A stretch of DNA of 64,000 nt. Source: Collinsella tanakaei (GTDB taxonomy: Bacteria > Actinomycetota > Coriobacteriia > Coriobacteriales > Coriobacteriaceae). The DNA lies in assembly GCF_030373545.1 (NCBI RefSeq), contig NZ_JAUDCO010000009.1:1-64000 (forward strand), read 5' to 3'. The notes beneath the pieces are model-generated. The model saw nothing but the letters and a program-made list of their open reading frames with translations. It was not told where the DNA came from and made no database searches. Made by a program: the position numbers and the translations under genes. Shown piece by piece: positions 43,328 to 52,659 of this stretch. Position 1 is the stretch's first letter, and each line of letters begins with the position of its first letter.

Positions 43328-43429
43328 CGGCTTTCCCAGGTGCCCGAGATTCGCCCGAAAGAGGAGGGAGCACGCCTTAAGGGCGGCGACCGACGATTGA
43401 GGACGAAGATCGGGTGCCTGGGAAAGCCG
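43328..43429. repeat. 102-nt structured repeat element, second type
   Basis: Outer arms CGGCTTTCCCAGGTGCCCGA and TCGGGTGCCTGGGAAAGCCG pair over 20 bp with one wobble. The inside keeps ATTCG/CGAAGAT, GAAAGAGGAGGG and CGACGATTGAG, as in the copy at 14905-14988. It lies in tandem with the first-type element and 18 nt from the aspS stop. Confidence 0.85.
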
Positions 43430-43446
43430 ATCAGGTCGAAGAAAGC

Positions 43447-45243
43447 CTACATCAGACGCAGGCCGACTTCCTTCAGCTGGGCCATCGAGACCTCGCTCGG
43501 CGCGGCGGACATGAGATCGGAGCCGCTCGAGGTCTTGGGGAACGCCATGACGTCGCGGATGGAATCCGAACCTGCGAGCAGCATGCACACGCGGTCCAAA
43601 CCGAGCGCGAAGCCGCCCATGGGAGGCGCACCGAACTCGAGGGCGTCCATGAGGAAGCCGAACTGCTCGCGGGCACGCTCCTCGGAAAAGCCCATGAACT
43701 CGAGCATCTTGAGCTGCAGCTCGGAATTGTGGATGCGCATGCCGCCACCGCCGGCCTCGAATCCGTCCATGACGAAGTCGTAGGTGCAGCTGCCCATGGC
43801 GAGCGGATCGGTCTCGAGCAGGTCGAGCTGATCGACATGCGGCAGGGTGAACGGCTGGTGCTCGGCCTCGTAGCGCTTGGCCTCGTCGTCCCAGTGGAAC
43901 AGCGGGAAGTCGACGACCCATAGGAAGTCGTGGCCCGTGCGCTCGATGCCCAGGGCGTCGGCCATGTGGGAGCGCATGCCGCCCAAGATTTCGTCGGAGG
44001 CCAGACGCGGGCCGGCGGCGAACATCACGAGGTCGCCGGGCTCCACATCGCAGCGACGACGCAGCTCGTCCATCTCCTCGTCGGCAAAGAACTTGACGAT
44101 GGGGCTGTTGATGGAGCCGTCCTCGCGGAAGGCAATCCACGCCAGGCCCTTGGCGCCGAAGGTCTCGGCGACCTTGGCGAGCTTGTCGATCTGCGCGCGC
44201 GGCCAAGCGCCCGCACCCTTGGCGTTGATGGCCTTGACGACCTGGCCCTCCATGTTGGCAGCGCCGGCGAACACCTTGAACTTGGAGTTCTTGAACACGT
44301 CGGTCAGGTCGACGAGCGTCATGCCGTAGCGCGTATCGGGCTTGTCGGAGCCGTAGGTATCCATGGCGTCCCAGTAGGACAGGCGGCGCAGCGGCGTGGG
44401 CATGTCCACGCCCACACGGGCGAAGGCGTCGGCGAGCACGTCCTCGAGCGCGCCCATGACATCGTCCTGCTCGACGAAGCTCATCTCGATGTCCACCTGC
44501 GTGAACTCGGGCTGGCGGTCGGCGCGCAGGTCCTCGTCGCGGAAGCACTTGGCAACCTGGTAGTAGCGCTCCACGCCGCCCACCATGAGCAGCTGCTTCA
44601 GCAGCTGCGGGGACTGCGGCAGGGCGTAGAAGCTGCCGGGCTGCAGGCGGGAGGGAACGATGAAGTCGCGCGCGCCCTCCGGCGTGGACTTGAACAGCGA
44701 CGGCGTCTCGACCTCCATGAACGCGCGGTCGTGCAGCGCCGTGCGGATCGCGAACGTGAAGTCGGAGCGCAGCTTCATGTTGGCCATCATCTCGGGACGG
44801 CGCAGGTCGAGGTAGCGATAGCGCAGACGGGTGTCCTCGGACGTCTCGATACCGTCCTCGATCTGGAACGGCGGGGTCTTGGAGCGGTTGAGCACCTCGA
44901 CGCGGTCGGTCAAAACCTCGATCTCACCGGTCGGGAGCTTGGGGTTGATCGTGTCCTCATCGCGGGCGATAACCGTGCCGTGCACGAGGATCGGCCACTC
45001 GGGGCGCATGGTCTCGGCGATGTGGAAGGCCTCGCCGGCGGCGTGCTCCGGGTCGAACGTGCACTGCGTGATGCCCTCGCGGTCGCGCAGGTCGCAGAAG
45101 ATCAGGCCGCCGTGGTCGCGACGACGGGAGACCCAACCGGTGAGCGTAACCTCCTCGCCGATGTTGACGGCGCGCAGCTCACCGCAGGTGCGGGTGTGCA
45201 TGGAATGAATGTCGGCGGGGTTTTGCGTGTGGTCGTGTGCCAC
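43447..45243 (-). CDS. aspS: Aspartyl-tRNA synthetase
   Basis: Charges tRNA(Asp). The 598-residue bacterial-type enzyme has the anticodon-binding OB fold (TLTGWVSRRRDHGGLIFCDL), class II motif 2 (RCFRDEDLRADRQPEFTQ), a GAD insertion domain, and motif 3 (GLDRVCMLLAGSDSIRDVMAF). I start it at a GTG at 45243, preceded by AAGGAGGATT; an internal ATG at 45201 lacks a ribosome-binding site. Whether it also misacylates tRNA(Asn) cannot be judged here. It is followed by two structured repeats and a terminator. Confidence 0.96.
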   Translation of the reverse strand: MAHDHTQNPADIHSMHTRTCGELRAVNIGEEVTLTGWVSRRRDHGGLIFCDLRDREGITQCTFDPEHAAGEAFHIAETMRPEWPILVHGTVIARDEDTINPKLPTGEIEVLTDRVEVLNRSKTPPFQIEDGIETSEDTRLRYRYLDLRRPEMMANMKLRSDFTFAIRTALHDRAFMEVETPSLFKSTPEGARDFIVPSRLQPGSFYALPQSPQLLKQLLMVGGVERYYQVAKCFRDEDLRADRQPEFTQVDIEMSFVEQDDVMGALEDVLADAFARVGVDMPTPLRRLSYWDAMDTYGSDKPDTRYGMTLVDLTDVFKNSKFKVFAGAANMEGQVVKAINAKGAGAWPRAQIDKLAKVAETFGAKGLAWIAFREDGSINSPIVKFFADEEMDELRRRCDVEPGDLVMFAAGPRLASDEILGGMRSHMADALGIERTGHDFLWVVDFPLFHWDDEAKRYEAEHQPFTLPHVDQLDLLETDPLAMGSCTYDFVMDGFEAGGGGMRIHNSELQLKMLEFMGFSEERAREQFGFLMDALEFGAPPMGGFALGLDRVCMLLAGSDSIRDVMAFPKTSSGSDLMSAAPSEVSMAQLKEVGLRLM

Positions 45244-45852
45244 GGAAATCCTCCTTTTTGATCTGTGTCGCCCCGTGCCGGTACGGGCGACGTCGTACAG
45301 ATTCCCGAGCGTGCGTAGACAGCGCATCTCGGGTTTTGCCGCAATACCCCTATAGGGAGCGCGGCTGCATTAGCATACCGGAAATGCCGTGCGGCGCCAC
45401 GAAAAAGCACGGGTTCTTGCGACTCTTAACAAAGGGGAAGCATTGGCCCGCGCCGGCAGCGACACGCGGCGCAGGCGGGTCTCTCCTTCCCCCGAGCCTG
45501 CATACAGGTATGCGCAGACGAAGACCCGCATTATTTCTGGCAACAAAACCATAGATAATCAAGAATGAATCACCCCGCGTGCGGACGCGGGCGCGGGCGC
45601 GGGTGCTCCAAACCGTGCACATACGCAAGCTCTGACCTGCAAGTTTCGCCGTGCATCCCGTCAAAAGAACACCTCGGACGACGCTCCCGGCAAAACGAAC
45701 ATCTATCAAAAACTGAATCATATCCGCCCATTATCGTATTGGAATGTATATTTCTATCCTGTTGCATGCATATTTACGCTTGCACATGCACATCAGCAAG
45801 TATTAGGATGTGCCACATTCGCAACGAAGCACCCTGTGGAAGGAGCTCTTTT
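45244..45852. other. Intergenic region between aspS and the amino-acid transporter
   Basis: About 600 nt separating divergent genes. It is less GC-rich than the coding sequence, especially near 45700-45800. No RNA, repeat or conserved small ORF was recognised. Promoters of both flanking units must lie here. Confidence 0.5.
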
Positions 45853-46698
45853 ATGAATATCACCCGTAGGCAGTTCGTCCCCCTGGCGGCCGGTGCCGCC
45901 GCTGCCATGTTCGGCCTTGCTGGTTGCGGCAGCGAGCCCGCGACCACGGGCAGCGCCCCCGCCGATAACGCCGGCTCCGCCGAGGCCACGTCCGACGGCG
46001 AGCTCACCCTGCTGACCGCCGGCACGCTCACGTTTGCCACCTCGCCCGACTACCCGCCGTTCGAGAACCTCGTCGACGGTGAGTACGTCGGCCTCGACAT
46101 GGATCTTGGCCGCGCGATCGCCGACTACCTCGGCCTCGAGTGCGAGTACACCAACATCGACTTCGACGGCATCGTCCCGGCGATCGTCGCGGGCGGCCAG
46201 GCCGACGCCGGCCTGTCGGGCATCTCCATCACCCCGGAGCGCGAGGACCAGGTCGATTTCTCCGAGCCCTACTATATCGACAACCAGGCCGTCGCCGTCA
46301 TGAGCGACAACACCGCCATCACCGAGGACAACGCCACCGAGGCCTTGAACTCCGAGAACGTGACCATCGCCGTCCAGAGCGGCTCCACCGGCGCCGACCA
46401 CGCCGCCGAGTTCTTCCCCAACGCCGAGCAGCTGCCGTTCCCTAACTTCACCGACGCCTTCGCCGCCGTCCAGGCCGGCCAGGCCGACGCGGTGTGCGGC
46501 AACAGCGCCGTCGTCGAGCAGATGCTCGCCGGCGCCTACTCGGACGAGCATGTCGTCTACTCCTCCGCCACCGGCGAGGAGTACGCCATCGCGGTCTCCA
46601 AGGACAACCCCGACCTGCTCGCCGCCATCAACGAGGCGATCGCGGCGCTCCAGGAGGACGGCACCATCGATGAGCTTATCGCTGCCAACATGGGCTAA
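45853..46698 (+). CDS. Amino-acid ABC transporter substrate-binding lipoprotein
   Basis: A 281-residue family 3 solute-binding protein. The N-terminus combines TRRQFV with a lipobox GLAGC, so it is probably a Tat- or Sec-exported lipoprotein. The mature region has the family hallmarks LTFATSPDYPPFE, LDMDLGRAIADYLG and GLSGISITPEREDQVDFSEPYY. Start ATG at 45853 follows GGAAGGAG. The permease begins about 100 nt downstream after a weak hairpin, a usual way to favour binding-protein expression. The ligand is likely a polar amino acid. Confidence 0.92.
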   Translation: MNITRRQFVPLAAGAAAAMFGLAGCGSEPATTGSAPADNAGSAEATSDGELTLLTAGTLTFATSPDYPPFENLVDGEYVGLDMDLGRAIADYLGLECEYTNIDFDGIVPAIVAGGQADAGLSGISITPEREDQVDFSEPYYIDNQAVAVMSDNTAITEDNATEALNSENVTIAVQSGSTGADHAAEFFPNAEQLPFPNFTDAFAAVQAGQADAVCGNSAVVEQMLAGAYSDEHVVYSSATGEEYAIAVSKDNPDLLAAINEAIAALQEDGTIDELIAANMG

Positions 46699-46738
46699 GC
46701 ATCTCGCCGAACCCGTCTCATAACCGACTGTATGTATT

Positions 46739-46768
46739 CGCGACCCCTCCGCTCGCTGGAGGGGCCGC
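46739..46768 (+). terminator. Weak attenuator-like hairpin
   Basis: CGCGACCCCTCC pairs with GGAGGGGCCGCG with one mismatch, followed by TTCCCGTTT. It probably reduces read-through from the binding-protein gene to the permease gene. Confidence 0.45.
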
Positions 46769-46798
46769 GATTCCCGTTTGAAAAGCGAGGCAAAAACC

Positions 46799-48115
46799 GT
46801 GGACACTCCGCGACTATCCCTCCATCGTCTGATGAGCGCGCTTACGGCGTGCCTGCTCGTCTGCATCTGCGCGCTGGCCATCGCCACGCCCGCATCCGCT
46901 ATGGAGGCGGTGCGCTGCACCGGCCGTCCCAACTCCGAGGACGACCCCACCGTCATCATGGGCGCCACGCAGTCGCGTATCACCTTCGAGGCGTCCATCG
47001 CCGAGGGCGAGGGCGTGACGCAGCTCACCCTGCACATCCCCGACGGAACCGAGTTCAACACCGAGGATCTGGCGGTCACGCTGCTCACCGGCGACGACCT
47101 CATGACGCGCAACGAGGTCGCCTACACCGAGACGGTCGACGGCCAGAACCTCACGCTCACCTTCGACGAGCCGATCGTGCAGGCTGGACACTTAAACGTC
47201 ATCGTCTACGACGTGTACTTCCCCACCGCCGGCGGCGACATGCAGGTCGAGGCCACCTACTCCACCGCGGACGGCACGAAGGACGCCGCCGTCGCCGACA
47301 TCCCCGTCATTCCGGTCCAGGGCATCTCGACCACCGAGGCGATCTCGCAATGGCTTGAGGGGCAGGCGTGGGTCCAAGCGTGGAACTCCAACCGCTTCCT
47401 GCGCCTGTTCTTTGACCCCACGCTGCTCGTGACGAGCTTCCCGGTGGTTCTGTCGGGCTTCTTCATGTCCATCGCGATCGTCGCCGTGTCGTTCCCGCTC
47501 GCCATCCCCGTCGCGCTCGTCCTGGCGTTCATGCGCCTCTCCAAGTTCCCGGTGTGGCGCGGCATCGCCACGGTCTACGTGAACCTCGTGCGCGGAACGC
47601 CGCTGTTCCTGCAGATCTATGTCGCGTTTTTCGGTCTGCCTATGGCGGGCATCAACATTCCCAACTTCCCGCTCGGCGTCATCGTCATGATGCTCAACTC
47701 GAGCGCCTATATGTGCGAGATCTTCCGCGCAGGCATCCTCTCCATCAACAAAGGCCAGTCCGAAGCGGCCCGCTCGCTGGGCATGAACCGCCTGCAGACG
47801 ATGCTCTACGTCGTCCTCCCACAGATGTTCCGCATCGTGATCCCCAACCTCACCAACGAGTTCATCACCCTGTACAAGGACACGTCGCTGCTCGCCGCGG
47901 TGGGCATCATGGAGCTCGTCATGTACGCGCGCACCATCGTGGCGTCCACCGGCTCCATCACCCCCTACATCGTGGCTGCCGTGTTCTACCTCGTGATCAC
48001 CCTGCCGCTCTCCCGCGTCACCCGCTATCTGGAAGAGCGCACGCGCCGCGGCCACGCGCACAAGCGCAAGAGCGCCCCGGAACCCGAACCGACCAAGGAG
48101 GCGCAGCATGCCTGA
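46799..48115 (+). CDS. Amino-acid ABC permease with fused N-terminal ectodomain
   Basis: At 438 residues it is twice the usual length. After a signal-like helix (residues about 8-32, ending ATPASA) comes an extracytoplasmic, beta-rich domain of about 140 residues of unrecognised family. From about residue 210 follows a normal HisM/GlnP-type permease with about five helices and the coupling loop [25 protein letters not shown] start it at the GTG at 46799, eight bases after GCGAGG; a TTG at 46778 is also in frame. The ATPase gene overlaps its end. The ectodomain might assist substrate capture or regulation (inference). Confidence 0.85.
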   Translation: MDTPRLSLHRLMSALTACLLVCICALAIATPASAMEAVRCTGRPNSEDDPTVIMGATQSRITFEASIAEGEGVTQLTLHIPDGTEFNTEDLAVTLLTGDDLMTRNEVAYTETVDGQNLTLTFDEPIVQAGHLNVIVYDVYFPTAGGDMQVEATYSTADGTKDAAVADIPVIPVQGISTTEAISQWLEGQAWVQAWNSNRFLRLFFDPTLLVTSFPVVLSGFFMSIAIVAVSFPLAIPVALVLAFMRLSKFPVWRGIATVYVNLVRGTPLFLQIYVAFFGLPMAGINIPNFPLGVIVMMLNSSAYMCEIFRAGILSINKGQSEAARSLGMNRLQTMLYVVLPQMFRIVIPNLTNEFITLYKDTSLLAAVGIMELVMYARTIVASTGSITPYIVAAVFYLVITLPLSRVTRYLEERTRRGHAHKRKSAPEPEPTKEAQHA

Positions 48116-48899
48116 TATGGAAAACGCGGTCGCGACGGCCGCTGGCGCCAAGCCGTCCGATAACGATCCCATCATTCGCATCGTCGACCTGCACAAGAGC
48201 TTTGGGGATGTCGATGTCCTGCGCGGCATCTCGCTCGACATCCATCGTGGCGAGGTGGTCGTCGTGCTCGGTCCGTCCGGATCGGGCAAGTCGACCATGC
48301 TGCGCTGCCTGAACCGCCTCGAGGAACCTACGAGCGGCCAGATCATCTTCGAGGGCGAGGACATCACCGCGCCCAAGGTGAATGTCAACAAGGTGCGCGA
48401 GCGCATGGGCATGGTGTTCCAGCAGTTCAACCTGTTCCCGCACCTCGACGCCCTGCACAACGTCATGCTCGCCCAGACCAAAGTGCTCAATCGCTCCGAC
48501 GACGAGGCAAAACGCATCGCGGCCGAGCAGCTCGCGCGCGTAGGCCTTGCCGAACGCGCCGATTACTATCCCGACGAGCTGTCCGGCGGCCAGCAGCAGC
48601 GCGTCGCCATCGCGCGCGCCCTGGCCATGGACCCGCACGTCATGTTGTTCGACGAGGCGACGAGCGCGCTCGACCCCGAGCTGGTGCGCGGCGTCCTCGA
48701 CGTCATGCGCGAGCTCGCGCGCGGCGGCATGACCATGGTCGTGGTCACGCATGAGATGGGTTTCGCGCGCGACGTGGCGGACCGTGTCATCTTCATGGAC
48801 GGCGGCGTCATCGTGGAACAGGGCACGCCCGACGAGGTGTTCAACCACCCCAAGAGCGAGCGCACCCGCGCCTTTTTGGGCGAGGTTTCGCTCAAGTAG
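48108..48899 (+). CDS. Amino-acid ABC transporter ATP-binding protein (GlnQ type)
   Basis: A 263-residue importer ATPase: Walker [14 protein letters not shown]-loop [12 protein letters not shown], signature [15 protein letters not shown], Walker [13 protein letters not shown] and switch His VVTHEMGFA, all typical of the polar amino-acid (GlnQ/HisP) group. Start ATG at 48108 follows AAGGAGG and overlaps the permease stop by 8 nt. It completes the binding protein-permease-ATPase operon. A GAGGGCCGA/TCGGCCCTC hairpin follows the stop. Confidence 0.95.
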   Translation: MPDMENAVATAAGAKPSDNDPIIRIVDLHKSFGDVDVLRGISLDIHRGEVVVVLGPSGSGKSTMLRCLNRLEEPTSGQIIFEGEDITAPKVNVNKVRERMGMVFQQFNLFPHLDALHNVMLAQTKVLNRSDDEAKRIAAEQLARVGLAERADYYPDELSGGQQQRVAIARALAMDPHVMLFDEATSALDPELVRGVLDVMRELARGGMTMVVVTHEMGFARDVADRVIFMDGGVIVEQGTPDEVFNHPKSERTRAFLGEVSLK

Positions 48900-48927
48900 C
48901 CACGATTCCCGCGACTCCGAATGCATC

Positions 48928-48961
48928 GAGGGCCGAATGGCGGATAAGCCGCTCGGCCCTC
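48928..48961 (+). terminator. Hairpin after the amino-acid transporter operon
   Basis: GAGGGCCGA and TCGGCCCTC pair, with GCGG/CCGC inside. Only ATGTTATGG follows, so the U-tract is poor. Confidence 0.5.
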
Positions 48962-49146
48962 ATGTTATGGCGTCACTCAAGAGCGAGCTGCCGGGCCGGC
49001 ACGGCAGATGTGTTTCGCTTGCGCTAGAAGCGCGCCCTGCGCGGCCCTCGGGCGCGTGCGTGCGCCCCCATTCGATACTCCGCTCATGCACGAAGCGCGC
49101 CCGCGCATCATCTCGGTCCGCTGGGCTCAAAACTACATGCATAGCC

Positions 49147-49277
49147 CTGGGGCGCGATTTTTCAGTGCCCCTTCGTACATGAGGAAATACCCGTCGATAA
49201 AGCCCCAGTTGAATCCTGCGGTTTTATCGACGGATATTTCCCTAGCCACAAGATGGCACCGAAAAACTGCGCCCCAG
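49147..49277. repeat. 131-nt imperfect inverted repeat in a 590-nt gap
   Basis: CTGGGGCGC (49147) pairs with GCGCCCCAG (ending 49277). TTTTTC/GAAAAA, GTGCC/GGCAC and then GGAAATA-x-CCGTCGATAAA with TTTATCGACGG-x-TATTTCC continue the stem around a 20-nt loop. The rest of the gap 48962-49554 shows no gene. Confidence 0.75.
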
Positions 49278-49554
49278 AAAATACTATTCGATTGGCAGCA
49301 TTTTCTCGAACGCATTTTGATTCATGCGTACCCCGAACGACCGACGACAATATACACGTTCGCGGGGCGCCCCTTGCGTGGGGCCACGATGACGACGGGC
49401 GGCCCCGTGCCTATCTCCTCTCTGCGCACTGCCTGCACACGGAACTGAGCTGAACCCTCCCACAAAGAAGTCAGGCGCACCCTACGCGCCCTCGCTAGCA
49501 GGGCCCTCAGACATCAGGAACGACACGACCTGCCCGCTCGCTTCAAACCCCTCA

Positions 49555-52347
49555 TCAGCCGGTGTTCTGAAGACCGGCGGAGACACCCGTGACGGTCGCA
49601 AGGATCAGGCTCAGATACTTGGCGCGTGCCTCCTCGGACAGCCCATCGCCCTCATCGCGCACGATACGCAGAGCGCGCACCTGCGCGAGCGACAGCACGT
49701 CCACGTACGGGTCGCGCACGCGCACGGCCCGGCCGAGCACGCGACGGTGCTCGAGCGGCCATTCGTCACCCACGATGGCAAGCACCCAGCGGCGCGTGAG
49801 CTGCATCTCGTCATACACCGCGTGCGCCAGGTCGGAACGGTCGCCCAGCGCCAGGTACATCTTGGCGATACGCGTATCGGTCTTGGCGATGGACATCTCA
49901 ACGTTGTCGATAAACGTCGAGAACAGCGGCCACTCGCGATAGGCGCTTCGCAGCGTTTCCACGTCGCCAAACGCCTCACAGGCGCTGCCCAGGCCGTACC
50001 ATGCAGCCAGGTTGATGCGCGCCTGGCTCCAGCTGAACACCCAGGGAATGGTACGCAGATCGTCAAGTGACTGCGCGCCGAGGCCGCGCTTTGCCGGACG
50101 CGAGCCGATGGGCAGAAGGCCCACTTCGGCCAGAGGCGTCACCACCGAGAACCACGGGGCAAAGTCGGGCGTGCCCAGCAGCGCAAGGTAGCGCTCGTGC
50201 GACACGCGGTCGAGCTCGCGCGCCATGTCGAGGTAGCGCTCGGTCATCTCGGTGTTGGCCCGCTCCACCGACGGCGCGGAGTTGAGCAGCGTCGCCGCCG
50301 CAACGTTCTCCACATGGCGCTGGGCGAGCACCGGATTGCCGTAGCGCGCGAAGATGACCTCGCCCTGCTCGGTCACCTTGAAGAAGCAGCGCACCGAGCC
50401 CGCCGGCTGGGCGAGCACCGCACGATTGGCCGGTCCTCCGCCGCGGCCCACCGCGCCGCCGCGGCCGTGCATGAGCACGAGGTCGATATCGTGCTTCTCT
50501 GCCCATGCGGCAATGCGCTTCTGCGCAAAGTGCAAGGCGAGCGTGGCGGTCGTGGGACCGGCGTCCTTGGCCGAATCCGAGTAGCCGAGCATGACCTCCA
50601 TCCTGCGCCCCGTTTGCGCCAAACGGGCCTGAACCGCTGGCAGCTCGAGCATGTCATCGAGCACGTCGACACACCGCTCAAGGTCCTCCAGCTGCTCAAA
50701 CAGCGGAATGACATCGAGCGCCGGCACGTCCGACGCGTGCGCGAACGCCAGGTTCGCAAGCTCGTAGACGTCCGCCACGTTCTGCGCCGACTTGGTAAAC
50801 GAGATGATGTAGCGGTGTGCCATCTTGGGCGCATAGCGCTTCTGGATGGAGCTGATCGCGCGGAAGGTGTCGAGCACCTCGCGCGTCATGGGCGCGAGGT
50901 CGCCGTGGATGCCGTGCTCGCGGATATCCGCAAGCGCGCGGGTATGCACGAGCGAATGCTGACGAAACTCCATCTCGACCATATGGAAGCCGAAGGACTC
51001 AACCTGCCAGATCAGCGTCTGGACCGGCCCGTACGCCGCGCGCTCGGCGCCCGCCGCCGCAAGCGAGCGCTGCACGACGCGCAGGTCGTCCAACAGCTCG
51101 TCCGCCGAGGCGTACAGCACGTCCGCGTCGCGCGCGACCGTTCCATCTAGGCGGTCCGCCATGACGAGCATAACGGCGCGGTGCGGTTCGGACTCCGATA
51201 TGTCCTTAGCGCGGCTCGTGATGATCTCGCTCATCTCGACCTGATGGTTCCAGAGGTTGAGTAGCTCGTCGGAGGGCTTGGCGTACCCCGCTTCGAGCGT
51301 GAGGTTGCGTCCGACGCGCCGGCACTTGTCCGCAAGCTTCGCGACCATGTGCTTGTAGAACTTCGCGGCAACCTGACGGCTCACCTTGGCGGTCACGTTG
51401 GGATTGCCGTCGCGATCCGATCCGATCCAGCTTCCCGGATGGAAAAACGCCGGGCACACCGGCGGCACGACGCCCGCGCCCTCACCGAGCACCCAGTCGT
51501 CAAAGCGGCGGTAGATGCGCGGCACGGTATCGAACAGCGTATGGTCGAAGATGTCGATAATCGTGTCGGCTTCCTCGACGGGCGTCGGCTTCTTGATGGC
51601 CACCGGCGAGGTGCGCACGAGAGCGTCGATCTCCTGCAGCATATGGCGCTCGTTTTCCACGAGGTCCGACCCGCCGAGTCGCGGTCGCTCGGCAAGCAGC
51701 TTGCCGATGCGGCGAATCTTGCCCTCCACGGCGCGACGACGCGCCTCGGTGGGATGCGCGGTAAACACCGGATGGAACTCGAGCTTGCCCAGCAGCTGCG
51801 TAGCGCGGTCGACGCCGACCTCGTCGATCAGCTGTTTGAAGGCGACCGTCAGCTCGTTGGACGGGTCAACGTCCGATTCGATGGACACCAGGCGCTCGCG
51901 GTCGTGCAGCGTCTCGACGCGGTAGTTTTCCTCGCACAGGTTGGCAAGGTGGAAAAATGACGTGAACGCGCGCACGAGCGTCTCGAGCGTCTGGATGGGA
52001 AGCTCGTCGACCAGCTCCACGGCGGCACGGAAAGCGCTGTTGCTATCGCTGGTGGCATAGGGCACGCCCTGCTCGTCAACCTGCTCGCTTGCCGCAGCGG
52101 TACCCGGATTGCCCTCATTGGCGTGAATGGCATGGCGCAGCAGCACGTCAAACAAATCGCAGACCGCGGGGTCGTACTCATTCAGCACACGGCGCTCGAG
52201 ACGCAAAATCAGTGCGAGATTTGCCCGAAGGCTTTCCGGGATCTCGATCTCGGCGAGCGGACCTGCGGTCATCGCTGTCGCCGTCGCCTCAAGCTCTGCC
52301 TTCAGAGACGCACGGTCGGCCGTCTGCTGCTCGATTTCGTCCGACAT
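49555..52347 (-). CDS. ppc: Phosphoenolpyruvate carboxylase
   Basis: Adds bicarbonate to PEP to form oxaloacetate, the anaplerotic step that also feeds aspartate synthesis. The 930 residues are full length. Visible are the catalytic-His region VFTAHPTEARRRAV, GSDRDGNPNVT, the Lys/Arg-bearing GYSDSAKDAGP, the glycine loop GRGGAVGRGGGP and the family's invariant C-terminal QNTG. I start it at the ATG at 52347 (MSDEIEQQ), seven bases after GGGGAGG; an ATG at 52353 is too close to that site. It is a single-gene unit. Confidence 0.96.
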   Translation of the reverse strand: MSDEIEQQTADRASLKAELEATATAMTAGPLAEIEIPESLRANLALILRLERRVLNEYDPAVCDLFDVLLRHAIHANEGNPGTAAASEQVDEQGVPYATSDSNSAFRAAVELVDELPIQTLETLVRAFTSFFHLANLCEENYRVETLHDRERLVSIESDVDPSNELTVAFKQLIDEVGVDRATQLLGKLEFHPVFTAHPTEARRRAVEGKIRRIGKLLAERPRLGGSDLVENERHMLQEIDALVRTSPVAIKKPTPVEEADTIIDIFDHTLFDTVPRIYRRFDDWVLGEGAGVVPPVCPAFFHPGSWIGSDRDGNPNVTAKVSRQVAAKFYKHMVAKLADKCRRVGRNLTLEAGYAKPSDELLNLWNHQVEMSEIITSRAKDISESEPHRAVMLVMADRLDGTVARDADVLYASADELLDDLRVVQRSLAAAGAERAAYGPVQTLIWQVESFGFHMVEMEFRQHSLVHTRALADIREHGIHGDLAPMTREVLDTFRAISSIQKRYAPKMAHRYIISFTKSAQNVADVYELANLAFAHASDVPALDVIPLFEQLEDLERCVDVLDDMLELPAVQARLAQTGRRMEVMLGYSDSAKDAGPTTATLALHFAQKRIAAWAEKHDIDLVLMHGRGGAVGRGGGPANRAVLAQPAGSVRCFFKVTEQGEVIFARYGNPVLAQRHVENVAAATLLNSAPSVERANTEMTERYLDMARELDRVSHERYLALLGTPDFAPWFSVVTPLAEVGLLPIGSRPAKRGLGAQSLDDLRTIPWVFSWSQARINLAAWYGLGSACEAFGDVETLRSAYREWPLFSTFIDNVEMSIAKTDTRIAKMYLALGDRSDLAHAVYDEMQLTRRWVLAIVGDEWPLEHRRVLGRAVRVRDPYVDVLSLAQVRALRIVRDEGDGLSEEARAKYLSLILATVTGVSAGLQNTG

Positions 52348-52573
52348 CCGCATACCTCCCCTCCTCCTACAAAAGAAGAAACCACCCACCGATGATTCCC
52401 GCCTTTTGAAAGAAAGAACACGATAAGAACACTTGGTCAGTATACGAAAGTCAGCCACACCGGCAACGAGTTTCACAGAGTTCACGCTTTAGCAAACTAA
52501 ATTGAGTCGGAACCCCGATTCAATTTGCCGGCAAAACCCAATCCACCTTCGAGGCGCAGCGCCAACGCCCGCC

Positions 52574-52612
52574 AAAAAAGCGACCGCACCCGAGACAATC
52601 GGATGCGGTCGC
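52574..52612 (-). terminator. Intrinsic terminator of the C69 dipeptidase gene
   Basis: On the minus strand GCGACCGCA and TGCGGTCGC form a 9-bp stem followed by TTTTTT. Confidence 0.85.
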
Positions 52613-52659
52613 ACATCACGCGGAAGAACTGCGCCGTTCAGGCGCGATCCTTCGGCCGG

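Noticed and set aside
45244-45500. T-box leader for aspS
   Set aside because: No T-box sequence or Asp specifier hairpin with terminator/antiterminator could be recognised in the leader.
48962-49146. tRNA or small RNA gene after the amino-acid transporter
   Set aside because: No cloverleaf or conserved T-loop could be found in the sequence.
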